NCBI GenBank assembly: GCA_949825045.1
Contig: OX463822.1
Location: 31,746,703-31,810,702, forward strand
Origin: Argyresthia goedartella
Taxonomy: Eukaryota > Arthropoda > Insecta > Lepidoptera > Argyresthiidae
Reading direction: 5' to 3'
Length of the DNA: 64,000 nt
The first letter of the stretch is position 1. The number at the start of each line of letters is the position of its first letter. Under the pieces are notes generated by a model. That model had not been told where the DNA came from. It made no database searches and worked only from the letters and a program-made list of their open reading frames with translations. The position numbers were made by a program, and so were the translations under genes. Below, in pieces: positions 11,801 to 25,043 of the stretch.

Positions 11801-14800
11801 CTCAGGACCATTACATGGGGGGCCCTGAGTTTTCGGTTGCGACTCAGCATCCGACCCAGCGGGACATTGGGTGTGTTGAGCAGGCCGTAACGGGCGGGTG
11901 TCATGGGACACCTTCGAGCTATGCGGGTGCGGTTCGGACGCCGCCTCAGTTGTCGCCCCGCTCGTCGCCTCGTCCTCGTCGGTCACATGTGATGTCCCCC
12001 CCGCTCATGGAGCGGCCACGGTTGAATTCACGCCCACCCCCCTTTACGGGGAATCGTAGGTTGGGAATGGAACCGGCGCGTGGGCCATTTGTACAATGGG
12101 ACCCTCTGGCGTATAGCTGCATACCTGATCGGTTACAGGCACAGTGGGGCCCCGGGGGTCCTCGCTAGGAATTTGCGGCCCAACCATTGGTTGCCCCCCA
12201 ACCGGAGACGGTGGTGTTACCGATCGCCTCTGTGCTTGTTTGGGATTTGGCGGGCAACCCAACATACGTTCGCGCCCTATTAGATTCTGGAGCTCAGGGC
12301 TGCATTGTATCGAATGATTTAGCAAAATGGTTGGGCCTCAAGGTAAATAGGTATAATAAATCAATACGGGGCGTGGGGAATGTTACGGTTACGAATGTAG
12401 TTGGTCAATCGGTGATCACGTTCTCTCCACGTTATGACATTCTGACAAAAACATCCGTGCAAGCTTTAGTAATGACGCATGTCATGGGCAGACACCCCTT
12501 GGTGAAGTTGAATCCGGCCGTTCGATTCCTGACATCAGGACTCAAGTTGGCGGATCCCGATTTTGACATTCCAGCCCCGGTCGACCTGCTACTGGGAGCA
12601 GACGTTCTGGGTAGGTTTCTGTTGTCGGATCGGCGAGTTCTTCAGCCGGACGGGTTGATTGCTGTGGATACTAAGTTTGGTCACGTGATCATGGGTCCGG
12701 CATTGCCAATGGTTAGGCCTGCCGAGTCAGATGGCATACTTATTGGCTCAGCGTTGTCAGACGCTATCCAACGTTTCTGGGAGATAGAGGAACCTCCCAC
12801 CGTTCGTCGAGTCGACGCAGACGAAGAGGAGTGCGAGTTGTTTTACCAGAATAGTACTGGTCGCCTTCGTTCTGGTCGTTTTGTAACTCGACTGCCTTTC
12901 AGGGCCGATCGACCGCCACTAGGAGAATCTAGGAAGATGGCTGAGACGAGATTGATGTCGATGGAGCGTAGGATGACAAGGGACGCCGTATTTAAACAAA
13001 AATATGTTATTTCATGAGGGAGTATGAGTCGTTAGGACACATGTCGGTATCGGGTGTGGACTGGAGATCTGAGGATCATTGTTTCCTTCCACACCATGCC
13101 GTCCTACGAACCCCTACCGGCAAGATTCGAGTTGTTTTTGATGGGTCAGCACCTACCTCGAACGGGATGTCCCTGAATCAGTGTCTACATTCGGGACCCA
13201 AGTTGAGTCGTGATATTTCGGATATTCTCACGAGCTTTCGGAGGCACCAGATTGTATTTGTCGCAGACGTTCGGATGATGTTTAGGCAAACGGAAATTCA
13301 TCCGGCTGACAGAAGGTATCAGTTGATACTTTGGCGTGAGTCCACGGCCGAGCCAGTCAAGGTCTATGAGCTAAACACGAACACGTATGGGTTACGGTCT
13401 AGCCCGTATTTGGCGATGCGTACCCTGCGGGAGTTGGCGTCGCGTGACCGTGTGAGCTATCCTAGAGCCGCCGCTATCCTGGAGCAAGATTTGTACGTCG
13501 ATGACGTCTGCACAGGGGCAGCCAGTGTAGAGGAAGCTCTGGACCGACGTGACGAGCTCATTCAATTGCTGGAACGAGGCGGCTATGAACTACGTAAGTG
13601 GATGTCCAACTCCCCTGAGTTGATGGCTGGTCTCCCAGATGAGTTTCAACAAGACCCGCACGTTTTTGAGAATCCTGACAACCCTAACATGTTGTCAGTA
13701 CTTGGAATTCAGTACCGGCCCGTCCATGATGAGTTTACCTATCGGGTGGTTTTAGAAACACCGAAGGCCTGGACGAAGCGGTCAGTACTGTCAACGATTG
13801 CGAGAACGTTCGACCCGAATGGATGGATTTCTCCAGTCACCTTTGCTCTCAAATGTTTTATGCAAAGGCTATGGGCGGCTCAGTTGACCTGGGACACCCA
13901 CCTCTCAGGTGATTTGTTGACTGATTGGACGCGAATGTTCACCTCGCTATCGGACATAAATAATGTATCGCTGCCGAGGAAATTGGTCCCTGCTGGGGAT
14001 TACAGGGCAACCCTTCACGGGTTTTGTGATGCCTCTGAACGAGGGTTTGCGGCAGCGGTTTATTTGCGAACCGTCACCTCCACCGGGGAGGTCGACGTGC
14101 GTTTGGTTTTGGCAAAAAGCAAGGTAGCGCCTATTCGGACAAGGATGACGATTCCAAAACTGGAACTGTCCGGGGCTGCTCTTTTGACCAAACTTTTGAA
14201 TCACACTCTAACAGTGTTGCGTGGGTCAGTGGTTTTAGAGGATACGGTGTACGCTTGGACGGACAGCCAGATTGTTTTGTGCTGGCTGAAGGCTTCGGTC
14301 CATAACTTAGAGGTTTTTGTTGCGAACCGTGTCTCCCAGATTGTGTCGTCTGAGGTCCCACTGACCTGGAGACATGTACCAGGAGAATTGAACCCGTCTG
14401 ATTGTGCATCCAGGGGATGTCGGGCTCCTGAACTCGTTAGACACCATTTGTGGTGGGGACCACCCTGGCTTGCCAAGAGAGAATCGGACTGGCCCCACAG
14501 CCATGTAGTAGTATCTTCGGATCATGGCCCCAGAGCGGCCGTGCATGTTACCCAGAAGGCTGAGGAACCTGACGCCGGGTTTCTGCTGGACCGGTATAGC
14601 TCACTTGACAAGTTGATAAACGTGTCCACTTGGATTAGGAGATTCGCTCGAAATTGTCGTACTCCTCGCGATCAGCGAACGTTGAACCCTATTCTGACTC
14701 CGGCAGAGCGAAACGAGTCGCTGCTGAATTTGGTCCGGTTGGTACAGTCCTCGAAGTTTGGGGCAGAATTGGAGATTATACGAAGTGGACGTTCGAAATT

Positions 14801-17800
14801 GAAGGGAGCCGTCGCGCGTCTCAACCCCTTTGTTGATTCGACCGGGTTACTTCGGGTAGGAGGGAGATTGCGCAATGCGAATCTGTCGTATTCGGCTCGT
14901 CACCCACTTCTTCTCCCCAAGGGGGGACAGTTAGTTGAATTGCTGGTGACTGATCGTCATATTAAAAACGCGCATGCCGGCTGTAACGCGTTGTTGGCCA
15001 CGCTCCAGCGGGAGTTTTGGATCTTATCTGCCCGCCGTGTCATACGGAACATCGTGTTTCGGTGCATGCCTTGTTATCGACTTAAGGCTGCCACGATGCA
15101 ACCTCTCATGGGGGACTTGCCCCCTGATCGTGTGAATGAGGTCAGACCGTTTTCAGGTGTTGGTACGGATTTTGCAGGACCGTTTATGGTGAAGAGTTCA
15201 CGATTGCGTACCGCTAGGCAATACAAGGCGTACCTATGTGTGTTTGTTTGTTTATCCACCAAGGCGGTACATCTCGAGCTCGTTGCTGATCTCTCGACAG
15301 AGGCTTTCATTGCTTGTTTGGATAGGTTTGTTTCTCGAAGGGGACTTCCAACTTTGATCCGCTCTGATAACGGCACTAACTACATCGGTGCGGAACGATA
15401 CTTACGAGAGATAGTCAACTTTTTGAATGTAAATAAAGTGGATATTGGAACGGCCCTCTCCCGTCGGGGTATACAGTGGACCTTCAGCCCACCGATTTGC
15501 CCCCACTGGGGTGGGATTTTTGAGGCCGTAGTTAAGTCAGCTAAGACGCACTTGGGGCGTATAGTAGGTCAGACCGCGCTGACTTTTGAGAAGCTCGCGA
15601 CATTGTTTTGTAAGATCGAGGCCGTTCTCAATTCGCGACCGTTGTGTCCGCTCAGCTCGGATCCAAATGACCTGGAGGCTCTGACCCCAGGCCATTTCTT
15701 GATAGGTCAGCCACTTAACGCGTTGCCCGAGCACCCCTTCGAGGGAGTGAAATTGTATCGGTTGTCAAGGTATCAGATGTTGCAGCAGTTTACTCAGAAT
15801 TTCTGGAAGCGTTGGTCGCTCGAGTATCTGCATATCTTACAAGAGCGCCTTAAGTGGACTGACAAAACTAGCCCCCCTAGTGTTGGTGACCTCGTTCTGG
15901 TTAAGGATGCTAACCTACCGCCACTACGTTGGCGCAAAGGGCGCATTGTTAACTTGTTCCCTGGCAAGGACGGGACCCCCCGGTCTGCAGAGGTTCTAGT
16001 AGGAGGCTCGGTTCTAAAACGAGCGGTAGCAACGTTGTCTCGGCTGCCCGTAGATTAGGGGACAGGTGGGTGCCTGTCCGGGCGGGTGATTGTTCGATTC
16101 CAAATCGATATTCGATCGATGGTTTCTGAACGGCCATTTTGAATTTGACGTTAGCTGCCAACCTGGCAGTTTTTTGACAACTGACAGACGAAAGCCCTCG
16201 CAAGTAAACGCGTTTTGGTTAGGGTATTGAAATTAAATCGCAGTCCATCTGGAATGTATTCGGGTTTCCCTCAGGATTGTCTATATAGCTGAGTGTGTTG
16301 TGGTTCCCCGAACCAGATAAAGTTCGCATTTTCGTGGCCGATTGGTTTTTCCCACGTAACATTACCTGTGTTGGAACACTGTGCTCATTGAAGCTGGCCC
16401 GCCAGTCATACCTGGTTGGCTGAAGAACCTGTCTACCAAGAAGAGCCTAGGGTGCACCCGGGCCTTGCAGAGAGACAGGAGGTTGACGGGACCGAAGCAC
16501 AGACCAGGTTAGATCGACCCCAATTACTTCAGCTCGGTGAATCGCCGACGTTCACACTTCTCGGCAACTGATCGTTACGCTACCTCGTAGCTGATGGCCC
16601 CCTACGAGGTCATTAGGTGCTGAGAAGCCTGAACAAATTTAATGGTCAGTGTTACTCCTTATTTTACTGTAATACCAACTTAATTATCAGTCTTCTTACT
16701 GCTTATTTTAGTTTTACATCAATTAAATGATCAGTCTTACTGCTTATTTTACTGTTACATCAATTTAATGATTAGTCTTACTGCTAATTGTACTGTAACA
16801 TCAACTTAATGATCAGTCTTACTGCTTATTTTACTTTTACATCAATGATCAGTCTCACTGCTTATTTTACTGTTACATCAATTTAATGATTAGTCTTACT
16901 GCTAATTGTACTGTAACATCAACTTAATGATCAGTCTTACTGCTTATTTTACTTTTACATCAATGATCAGTCTCACTGCTTATTTTACTGTTACATCAAT
17001 TTAATGATTAGTCTTACTGCTAATTGTACTGTAACATCAACTTAATGATCAGTCTTACTGCTTATTTTACTTTTACATCAATGATCATTTCACTGCTTAT
17101 TTTACTGTTACATCATTTTAATGATGTCTTACTGCTTATCTTAATATTAGGTCCTTACATATGAAATTGGCGTTTTGCATGGGAGGAACATAAAGTCGTT
17201 TTTTTTTAAATATAATATATTTATTTAATGAAAGTATGTACCATTGCTATCTATCTAAACACTTTTGCCATCTCATAGGTAGTTCTTCGATCCCTTTACT
17301 AAAAAAAACATTCGGACGGGAATCAATAAAATATTTCAAGGCGGTTTGGACTACCCCATCGGAGTTGATTTTTTTCCCTTTCAAGAAGTTATCCAAATTT
17401 CGAAAAATGGTAATCTGTTGGAGCATGGTCCGGAGAGTACGGTGGATGTCTTAGACATTCCAATTGAAGCTCCTCTAATATGGTAGCCGTCTGTTGTGCA
17501 GTGTGTGGTCTAGCGTTATCATGAACCAGCAGTGGCCTAGAGCGATTGACCAGCCTCGGTTGTTTAGCAGCTAGCTTTTCCATCATGATTTGCAGTTGCT
17601 GACTATAGACATCTGCCGTAATCGTCTGGCCAGATTTAAGAAAGCTGTAGTGAACGACACCAGCACTAGTCCACCAAACGCTCACAAGTAAATTTTTTGG
17701 AGTCAATTTTCGCTTGGGGCATGGTTTGGCTGGTTCGGCAGGGTTCAGCCATTGCGATGAGCGCTTCCGATTATCGTGCAGGATCCACTTTTCATCACAG

Positions 17801-20800
17801 GTAATGATTCGATTTAAAATCCTTTTATTATTGTGCCGGGTGAGTAATGCAACGCAGCAGTCAACGCACGTTTGTTGATTTGCTTCACTCAGTTCGTGAG
17901 GTAGCCAATTTTCAAGCTTTTTCACCTTCCCAATTTGCTTCAAGTGGATTAAAACAGTTTTATCACTAACACCGCCGCCTGCAGCTAACTCGGACGTGGT
18001 TTGCGATGGATCCGCTTCCACGATAGCCTTCAATTCTTCATTATCAACTTTGGTCTCCGGCCGTCCACGGCCGTATTTCGTCGTTGCACCGAGCCAGTTT
18101 CTCTTAGTCGTCGGTAAGCACCATCAAACACAGACACGTCTGGCACTCGACGACCTGGATAACGTTGCACATACTCTGCCCGTGCTGCTCGAGAATTCCC
18201 TTGACACAAACCGTAACACATAAGAATATCAGCATATTCTTCATTAGAAAACACCGGCATCGTGAACCAAAATCTCACAATCCAAATCACAAGCAAGTCG
18301 AAGTCCTAGTTACACAGCCAGGTCACAGTACAGGAGAAGATTCAAAAGTCCACAAAACAAGCAAAGTCGCGATGAAAGTAAATGTTAGCTCAGGGAGGAA
18401 GGTATTACAGTACGCACAAATTACGATAGTACGCGTAAGGACCTCGTAAGGACCTATCCGTGGACAGTCCAGTAATTGACAGACGTCACCTGGAGTACTG
18501 AAAATTCAAATTTCGAAGAAAACATAATTTTCCTTAATTTTTATGTCAAAACTTTTCTTTTCGTCTCGGCCTCATTAATTTTTGGATTATTCTAAATGAT
18601 AAAACTTTTTACATCAGCTGTTCTGTAATGCATTTTCCCCATGAATTTAACTGTTTTGATGTTCATCATCAGAAGTCTACTGCCATTTACAGAAAACCGC
18701 ATCAAAATCAGTCCATTCGTTTGACCACTATTCCTTTTTAAGCAGATAAATTTCGAACGGCTTAACCGATTTTAACAAAACATATCTAAGAACCACCGCA
18801 GAGATGTCTACTTTTATTTACAGAAAACGGCATCGAAATTCGTCCACCTGTTTAACTTCTAGAGTGCCACTGACAGGCATACAGACAGACAGACCGACAG
18901 ACTGACAGACGCTTTAAACTTATAACACCCCCTTTTGGACATCGGGCGATAAAAATAAAATAATTTTGCCCTTACAACATCTTAAAACCCTTTTTTTTAA
19001 ATCACCGGTCATCTTAGAGTCCGCTACCTTATCTACTTTATCGCCCAATTTTCCCAAGAATAATAAACATTTTATTTGACTATTACCTCATTGAATAGCT
19101 AGAGAACTGGAGATGTTTTAGGTTTTGTTTGCACAAACAGTTACTAGTTTTTTTTTTTGGTGACACTGCTTCAAAGTCAGCCCATTAAGTAAACATGCGA
19201 TATTCGGTTTTCACCATAAGCCTGTATTATAGGTTTTTTTTGCTGTGGTCGGTTCTTTTTTGTTTCTAAATATTAAATTAACTCTATTTTTACCTAATAC
19301 CTGCAAAATACCTGAACTTTATCACCTAGATTAGGAAAATTGGTGCGAAATATGTTGAAAAGTGGGATTTTTCCTCGAAAATCTTTAAAGGCCCCTAACT
19401 CGAAAACGGTAAATTTTAGGGTAGGGTGTTTCATAGTAACAATGGTTGGTTTTGATCCGTGCAAGCATCTCCCAACGTATGTAGGTCGACTTAATAGTCA
19501 CCCTGTATAGGTATCTAAATATATGCAATACATATTAATTCTAAAGAGTAACATAGAGTTTTTTTACGAGACTTAGATGTATAGAGAGTTGGACAGTCCC
19601 TGATGGCGGGCACAGGGGAGTGCATTCCACAGTCGAATGGCTTGGATTCTAAATCCGTGCTCATTGGACGCGGTGTTATGCCGTGGATTTGTGAGCATGG
19701 AGGCTGTGTGAGATCTTAGAAGCCTGCTAAAAGAAAAATATAACGAAACTTGCAATAAAGGAAGCTTGGTTAGCGTGGATTCCAAAGAATGTTGTACATT
19801 AAATTGTGGATGTAAGAATCCCGGCGAAGATCCATCGGCAGCCACTTCAACCCCTTGTGTTGCTGTGGTTTGTAGTTGTGTTGTGTGCTTGAGCAGCCGG
19901 AAGATGAACCTAATTCCGAAATTTTGTAGTCGTTCGAGTTTATTCAGTAGTTCTTCGTTAGCATTAACCCAGCAGACATCAGCATAATCAATAAGGGGTA
20001 GAATGAGAGACCGAGTGAGAATGATCTTTGTCAGTCGAGGCAAAAAGTACTGGTTTCCCGAGAGAGTGAAAGGACTCTATATAAGAATACTCGTCGACTG
20101 ACCTCATTGACTTGCGAACTGTGATTATGATGTCATTAAAAGTGGAATGGGTTGTTGCTGTAGCAAGTTGAGATAGTGTCTGGTACCTATAATCATGACC
20201 TCGGACTTGTTCGGGTTAACCAGGAGTGCGAAGGATGAAGCCCCAGCCTCTCACACCTTCAAGATCAGCGTTCAGTGCATCCAAAGCATAGTTTACATCG
20301 TTGGAAGAGATGTGGTCATAAATCTGGAGGTCATCAGCGTATAGGTGATATGAGGAAGACAGGACGGACGAGATGGAGTTAATGAAAATTGAGAATAGAA
20401 GTGGAGAGAGGATCACCTTGACAGACGCCGGTAGAGGTTTCACCATTCAGTGGAGGCCGCCGATATCTCAAATAGGAGTCGAACCAGCTGGCGGTTCAAG
20501 GACTTTGGAGAGGATGGGAAGGATTGAAATATGACGATTCTCTACAATATTTTGTAGAGAATCGTCATATTTCAATCCTTCCCATTCTCGTGGCAGGACT
20601 GGAAGTTGAAGGTTTTGGGATAACTAATGTTTTTTCCACACGGAGGGGAAGACGCCATTCAATATAGAAAAATATAGTTTGTGTGAAATAGCTGGTGGGT
20701 CGTCCAGAATTGTCAAAAGTATTTTAAGGATTTTTTTAAATCACGTACAGCTTTCGAGTGGACTATCAGTATTGCAATCATGACCGCGTCCATGCCACCA

Positions 20801-23800
20801 TTGCTCAAGTTGAATGGTGTGGTGTAGTTTTTGATCTTGTAGTATCTATACTTGGAGTGCTTAGTACACTTGATACCGTGACGAAAAAAAACGGCCGCTG
20901 AGTTAGATTTTACACATGAAATGGCAGCGGTGTTTTGGAATTGAATGCGCAAGTGAAGGATAGACATCAGGCTTGGAAAAAATGGGGAAAGAACTATGCA
21001 GATAGAAAGTATGTAGTAGGTATATTATCTATAAATTATAGTATTGTTTTTGTCTCGAGCGCATACGACAGTAATGGCGGAGTGGGACAGTGCCGTCCGA
21101 AGTTATTTCTAGTGACATTACAAACCACTTTATATAGTTAGCTTGACAATATCGTCACTTGATGAACGAACCTGAAATAAAACGTAAAAAACATCGAAGG
21201 AACAAATGTGCGAAATCCTACTTAACCAACAGGTACCGAAAATCAAAGAAAATCGTATCCTTATCACAACCTCAGATCCCAGCACACCTATAACTTACTA
21301 GCTCAGTTCCTGGAGCGAATCACCACTTCCAACTACCAGGAGAAACAGACCATCGAGCTTACGTTCTCCACCAAGGAGTTGAAGCCAAAGAGTTTGGAGG
21401 AGAAAGTCATGTTGGCGGTCTGTGATAAGCTGGTGGACATTTCCGCAAAGCTGTTCGATGATCCGACTACTAAGCCGGGGATTACGCATCGGGTAACTAT
21501 CACCACATTTTATTTATGCTCTTACTTTGTTGCTTTTTAGAATATTCCTACTAAGATACACTTGCAATCGTTGTAACAAAGTGAAGAGCCCGCAAAGGTC
21601 TGTTCAGTCGCAAGAAATAATGTGTCTCAAAATACACAGAAGTTATAGGATGTAATAAACATGTGTAAAAATATATTAAAAGAATATACAATGAAATAGC
21701 GAAATAACAGAAAATAAAAGTCCTTCAAGTGCGGGTCGGACTTCCACACGAAGGGCTCCGTACCATCCAAAAATAATAAAACAAAAAGACAATAATATTA
21801 TGGCTGAAAGTTGTTTCGAACCCAGAACTTCAGAGTTGCGCAACCGATATCAAACCAATTGCGCCACCACAACCATGTGATCAGCCGCGAAATCTATGAT
21901 CATATTTGAATCATGATATGGTTTGTTATATCGTGTTAAAACACTTCTGTTGTATAGGTCCCCCTTTAATTTATATAATATTGTGTAGTTCATTATTTGT
22001 TGCTGTAGCGGCAACAGAAATACACATTCTGTGAAAATTTAACACTACCTATTACGGTTCATGAGATACAGCCCGCTGACGGGAGGACGGGCAGACAGAC
22101 AGACGGACAAAGGGGCAGCGGAGGCTTAAAAAACTAATCTATGTATTTACAGAATCAAATTAATTAATTATAAAATAAGCCGCCCTGGGTCATATCCGAT
22201 GCAAAGGTAATCCGCTGAATGAGAGGGAGATCCTCTGCATAAAATAAGACCCAGAGCGGCGGTCATAGCCACTGTCTCTCAGCAGGCGGCGCCCTATCTC
22301 CCCAACGAAGGCCTTGCCTTGCACTTCCCAGACCCCGGTGATTTCGATGGCAAGATCTGTAAAGATGATTAGGCCAATGTTGATAAGCAGCATTGATTCT
22401 ACCTCCCAGCACGCGGAAGCGGTCTTACTCGCTATCCGCACGGTCAGCACGGGCGCTCTGTGGGCGCGCGGAGCCCTGGGAGGCGCGAGTGGCGCGCGCT
22501 GCCGGCTGTCGCTGTCGCCCGCGCCGCGTGCCCCGCCAGCTGACCACGCCGCCACGCTGCCGCTGTCGCACCACCTCGCGCTGAAGATCGAGGGCGTCAT
22601 CCTGCCGCCTTATGCTGGCCTGCTAGCTGGCGGGGATGCGGCGAAGAAGATTAGGTGAGTTTCTGGTTTCTGCCACTAGATGGTGTTTGTTCAGTCGTAG
22701 ATGCCCTGCCACCACATCTTGCGTTGAATATAGAGGGCGTTATCAAGTTTCAAGATTGAAAGTTCTTTAGTTTTGTCGATATTTACAAATAAATTTTTGC
22801 CGCTTCTCTACATTTCTCTGGCGCCGCATGCTTGCTTGGCATTTGATGATGATGTAGTGAAGAAGATGACGAAGAGCATTTTTGTCGAAAAGTCAGCTTT
22901 TCGACAAAAATGCTAGCGACTGACGCCTCATTACGTATTTTTGTTTCAGAAGGAAGAAGCAAGAAGAACGACAAGTCAAGGGTGTTCAACTGACAGTTAC
23001 GGCAACGCCACACCCGAGGACAAACGAAAAGGTAAATAAATAGGCTCACGTTGAGAAATGTGCAGAAATCTGATTCCAAATAGTAACGCCATCTGTTGAA
23101 CGTGAGATTAACTTAATTTGTTCGTCCCTAGAGACATGAGACCAAATTATACTTAACATATTTACGCATGTATTTTCAATTAGCTGAAACGGCAGACGTC
23201 GTTCTGTCAAACGCTATGGGACTGCAACCATCCACTACCTACGCCATCTATTGAATATATTTGGGCTAGACCCAGTGCGTTTTTAATTTTTTTCTCTGCT
23301 TAAGAAACTTGCTTAAGTCTTGAAAGAACAGCTTAAACAAAAGTTTATTCAAATCGATCGATCGATCGATTGCGCTTACCAACACATTTACCAGTTCATG
23401 TGATTTACCTAAGTCCCAAAAGTCATATTTCACATTTCGTTCACAAATAAATTCGCCAGGTAAAAAAATAAACATTACCAGCGTTGTCCTTTGACGCCAT
23501 TGGAATCGGTCAAATTTGTTAACTTAATTGATCCCATCTCGTTTAATCTCAAATCTTACAAACTGTGATAATGAAAAAGCAAATGAGATATCCAATATTC
23601 TTGTTACACCGTTTCTTACTAGGCGGAGCCAAGGTTTGCTGAGCAAATGCATTCGTTCCAATTTTATTGCCCTTTTATTTTGCATATTGGTGATGGTACC
23701 ATTCATATGCATACCATTAGCAAGTTTTTGGAGGTATTTTCTCATTTCGTATTTGGTATGTTTTTTTCGCGATAGCTGATCAAAGGTAAGGTCAATGTAA

Positions 23801-25005
23801 AAAGTGAGGATTTACATTAAAGCTTTACCTGACGATTTCTCGAACATGCAATTTTCACTGAGGTCATGTTTGGCTTGATCGATGCATCTGAGGCAGGGCT
23901 ACCATCGTTGTCGCTGTGACGTATGACTTTTGGGACACCCTGAATATAGATAGATAGAAGATAGTGTACGATTTAGCTATGGCACAATGTGCACACTCTG
24001 CACATTTACCTAACAACTCAGTGTCACTACAACAAGGTGGAGTGCGCTCGTGTGCATTAGCGCAATAAAATCAATTTACGTAAATCTGCCGTTTTACTAA
24101 ATAATCATTATCGAGTTATCAAACCAAGGTGTTGTATGTGCCTATCAAGAGACCCTTAAGATAGAATAGTTATTTTGTCACAAGGGAGCAAAATGATGTA
24201 TTTACGGCGAGGGCGGTTTATTGAATCCAGAGTGAAGGGAAGGATTCTACGATAGAATCCTGAGCGTAGCGAGTGATTCTAAGTTAGAATGCTGAGCGTA
24301 ACGAAGGATTCAAGCGTTAACGCCCATGACGAAAATAATTTTGCTCCTAAGTGACACATACAACTTTTCACACCGACTATGAGGAAAATTTAAATTAAAT
24401 GCTCTTAAAAAATTAAATAACTGTACTTTGAATTATACTTTCACCACTTTTACAGTAATCAAAAAACGTAAACAAAACTTTTTTTTTATAATGGCGGATT
24501 GTGAAGGATTAGGGAAAGGTCACCACAGATAAAATATTCCTGTGTACTTTACCAATATGTAAAAATAATCGAATCTAATATTACAATGGTTTCGGATATA
24601 AATATTCATTATATCACAATAAAAACTATCGATAGATTTGATTTTAGTAAAACATATAATTTATTGTGACATTTTTTTTAAATATAAATTCATAAATTTT
24701 CATACAACTTTGTTAAAGTTAAAACTTGAAACATGTTCGTTTTTAATCGACTACGATGAGATTACAATCGATTATTTTATTAAGATCTGTGTTTAATTGG
24801 CACATTGCGTAAATGCTACATGCCAATGAATAATTTAAAAAAGTAGCTTGAACAGAAAAGTAGAATTTTGCTCCCTCTCGTCGTGGAGCAAAACTTACTT
24901 TTCCGAATGAAAGGTGTGAAGAAGGCTTATTCAGAACAGCATCTTCATGATTGGCTGTCACGGCCTTGAATATATTTATTTATTTCCTTAGGGAAACAAA
25001 CAGCT

Positions 25006-25043
<38 letters not shown>

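Larger units (their letters stand above)
9287..16635 (+). mobile_element. Complete BEL/Pao LTR retrotransposon
   Basis: Two 545-bp LTRs (9287-9831 and 16091-16635) begin TGTTCG and end GAACA. They differ at about five positions by eye, so they are ~99% identical. The element is flanked by a 5-bp duplication AATTT (9282-9286 and 16636-16640). Inside are gag, aspartic protease, reverse transcriptase, RNase H and integrase in BEL/Pao order, with protease directly before RT and no dUTPase. A candidate primer binding site begins TGGTAGC at 9835; a purine-rich tract precedes the right LTR. Near-identical LTRs imply recent insertion into the INTS7 intron. The coding region is broken by one in-frame TAG and one frame change. 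Confidence 0.95.

Noticed and set aside
11113..11986. Long minus-strand frames opposite BEL gag
   Set aside because: Antisense shadows of a GC-rich gag; the plus strand has zinc knuckles and the family capsid block.
22314..22409. Upstream extension of INTS7 exon d in the same frame
   Set aside because: No ATG at its start, it overlaps an antisense LINE fragment, and the TACCTCCCAG acceptor at 22409 gives the correct phase.
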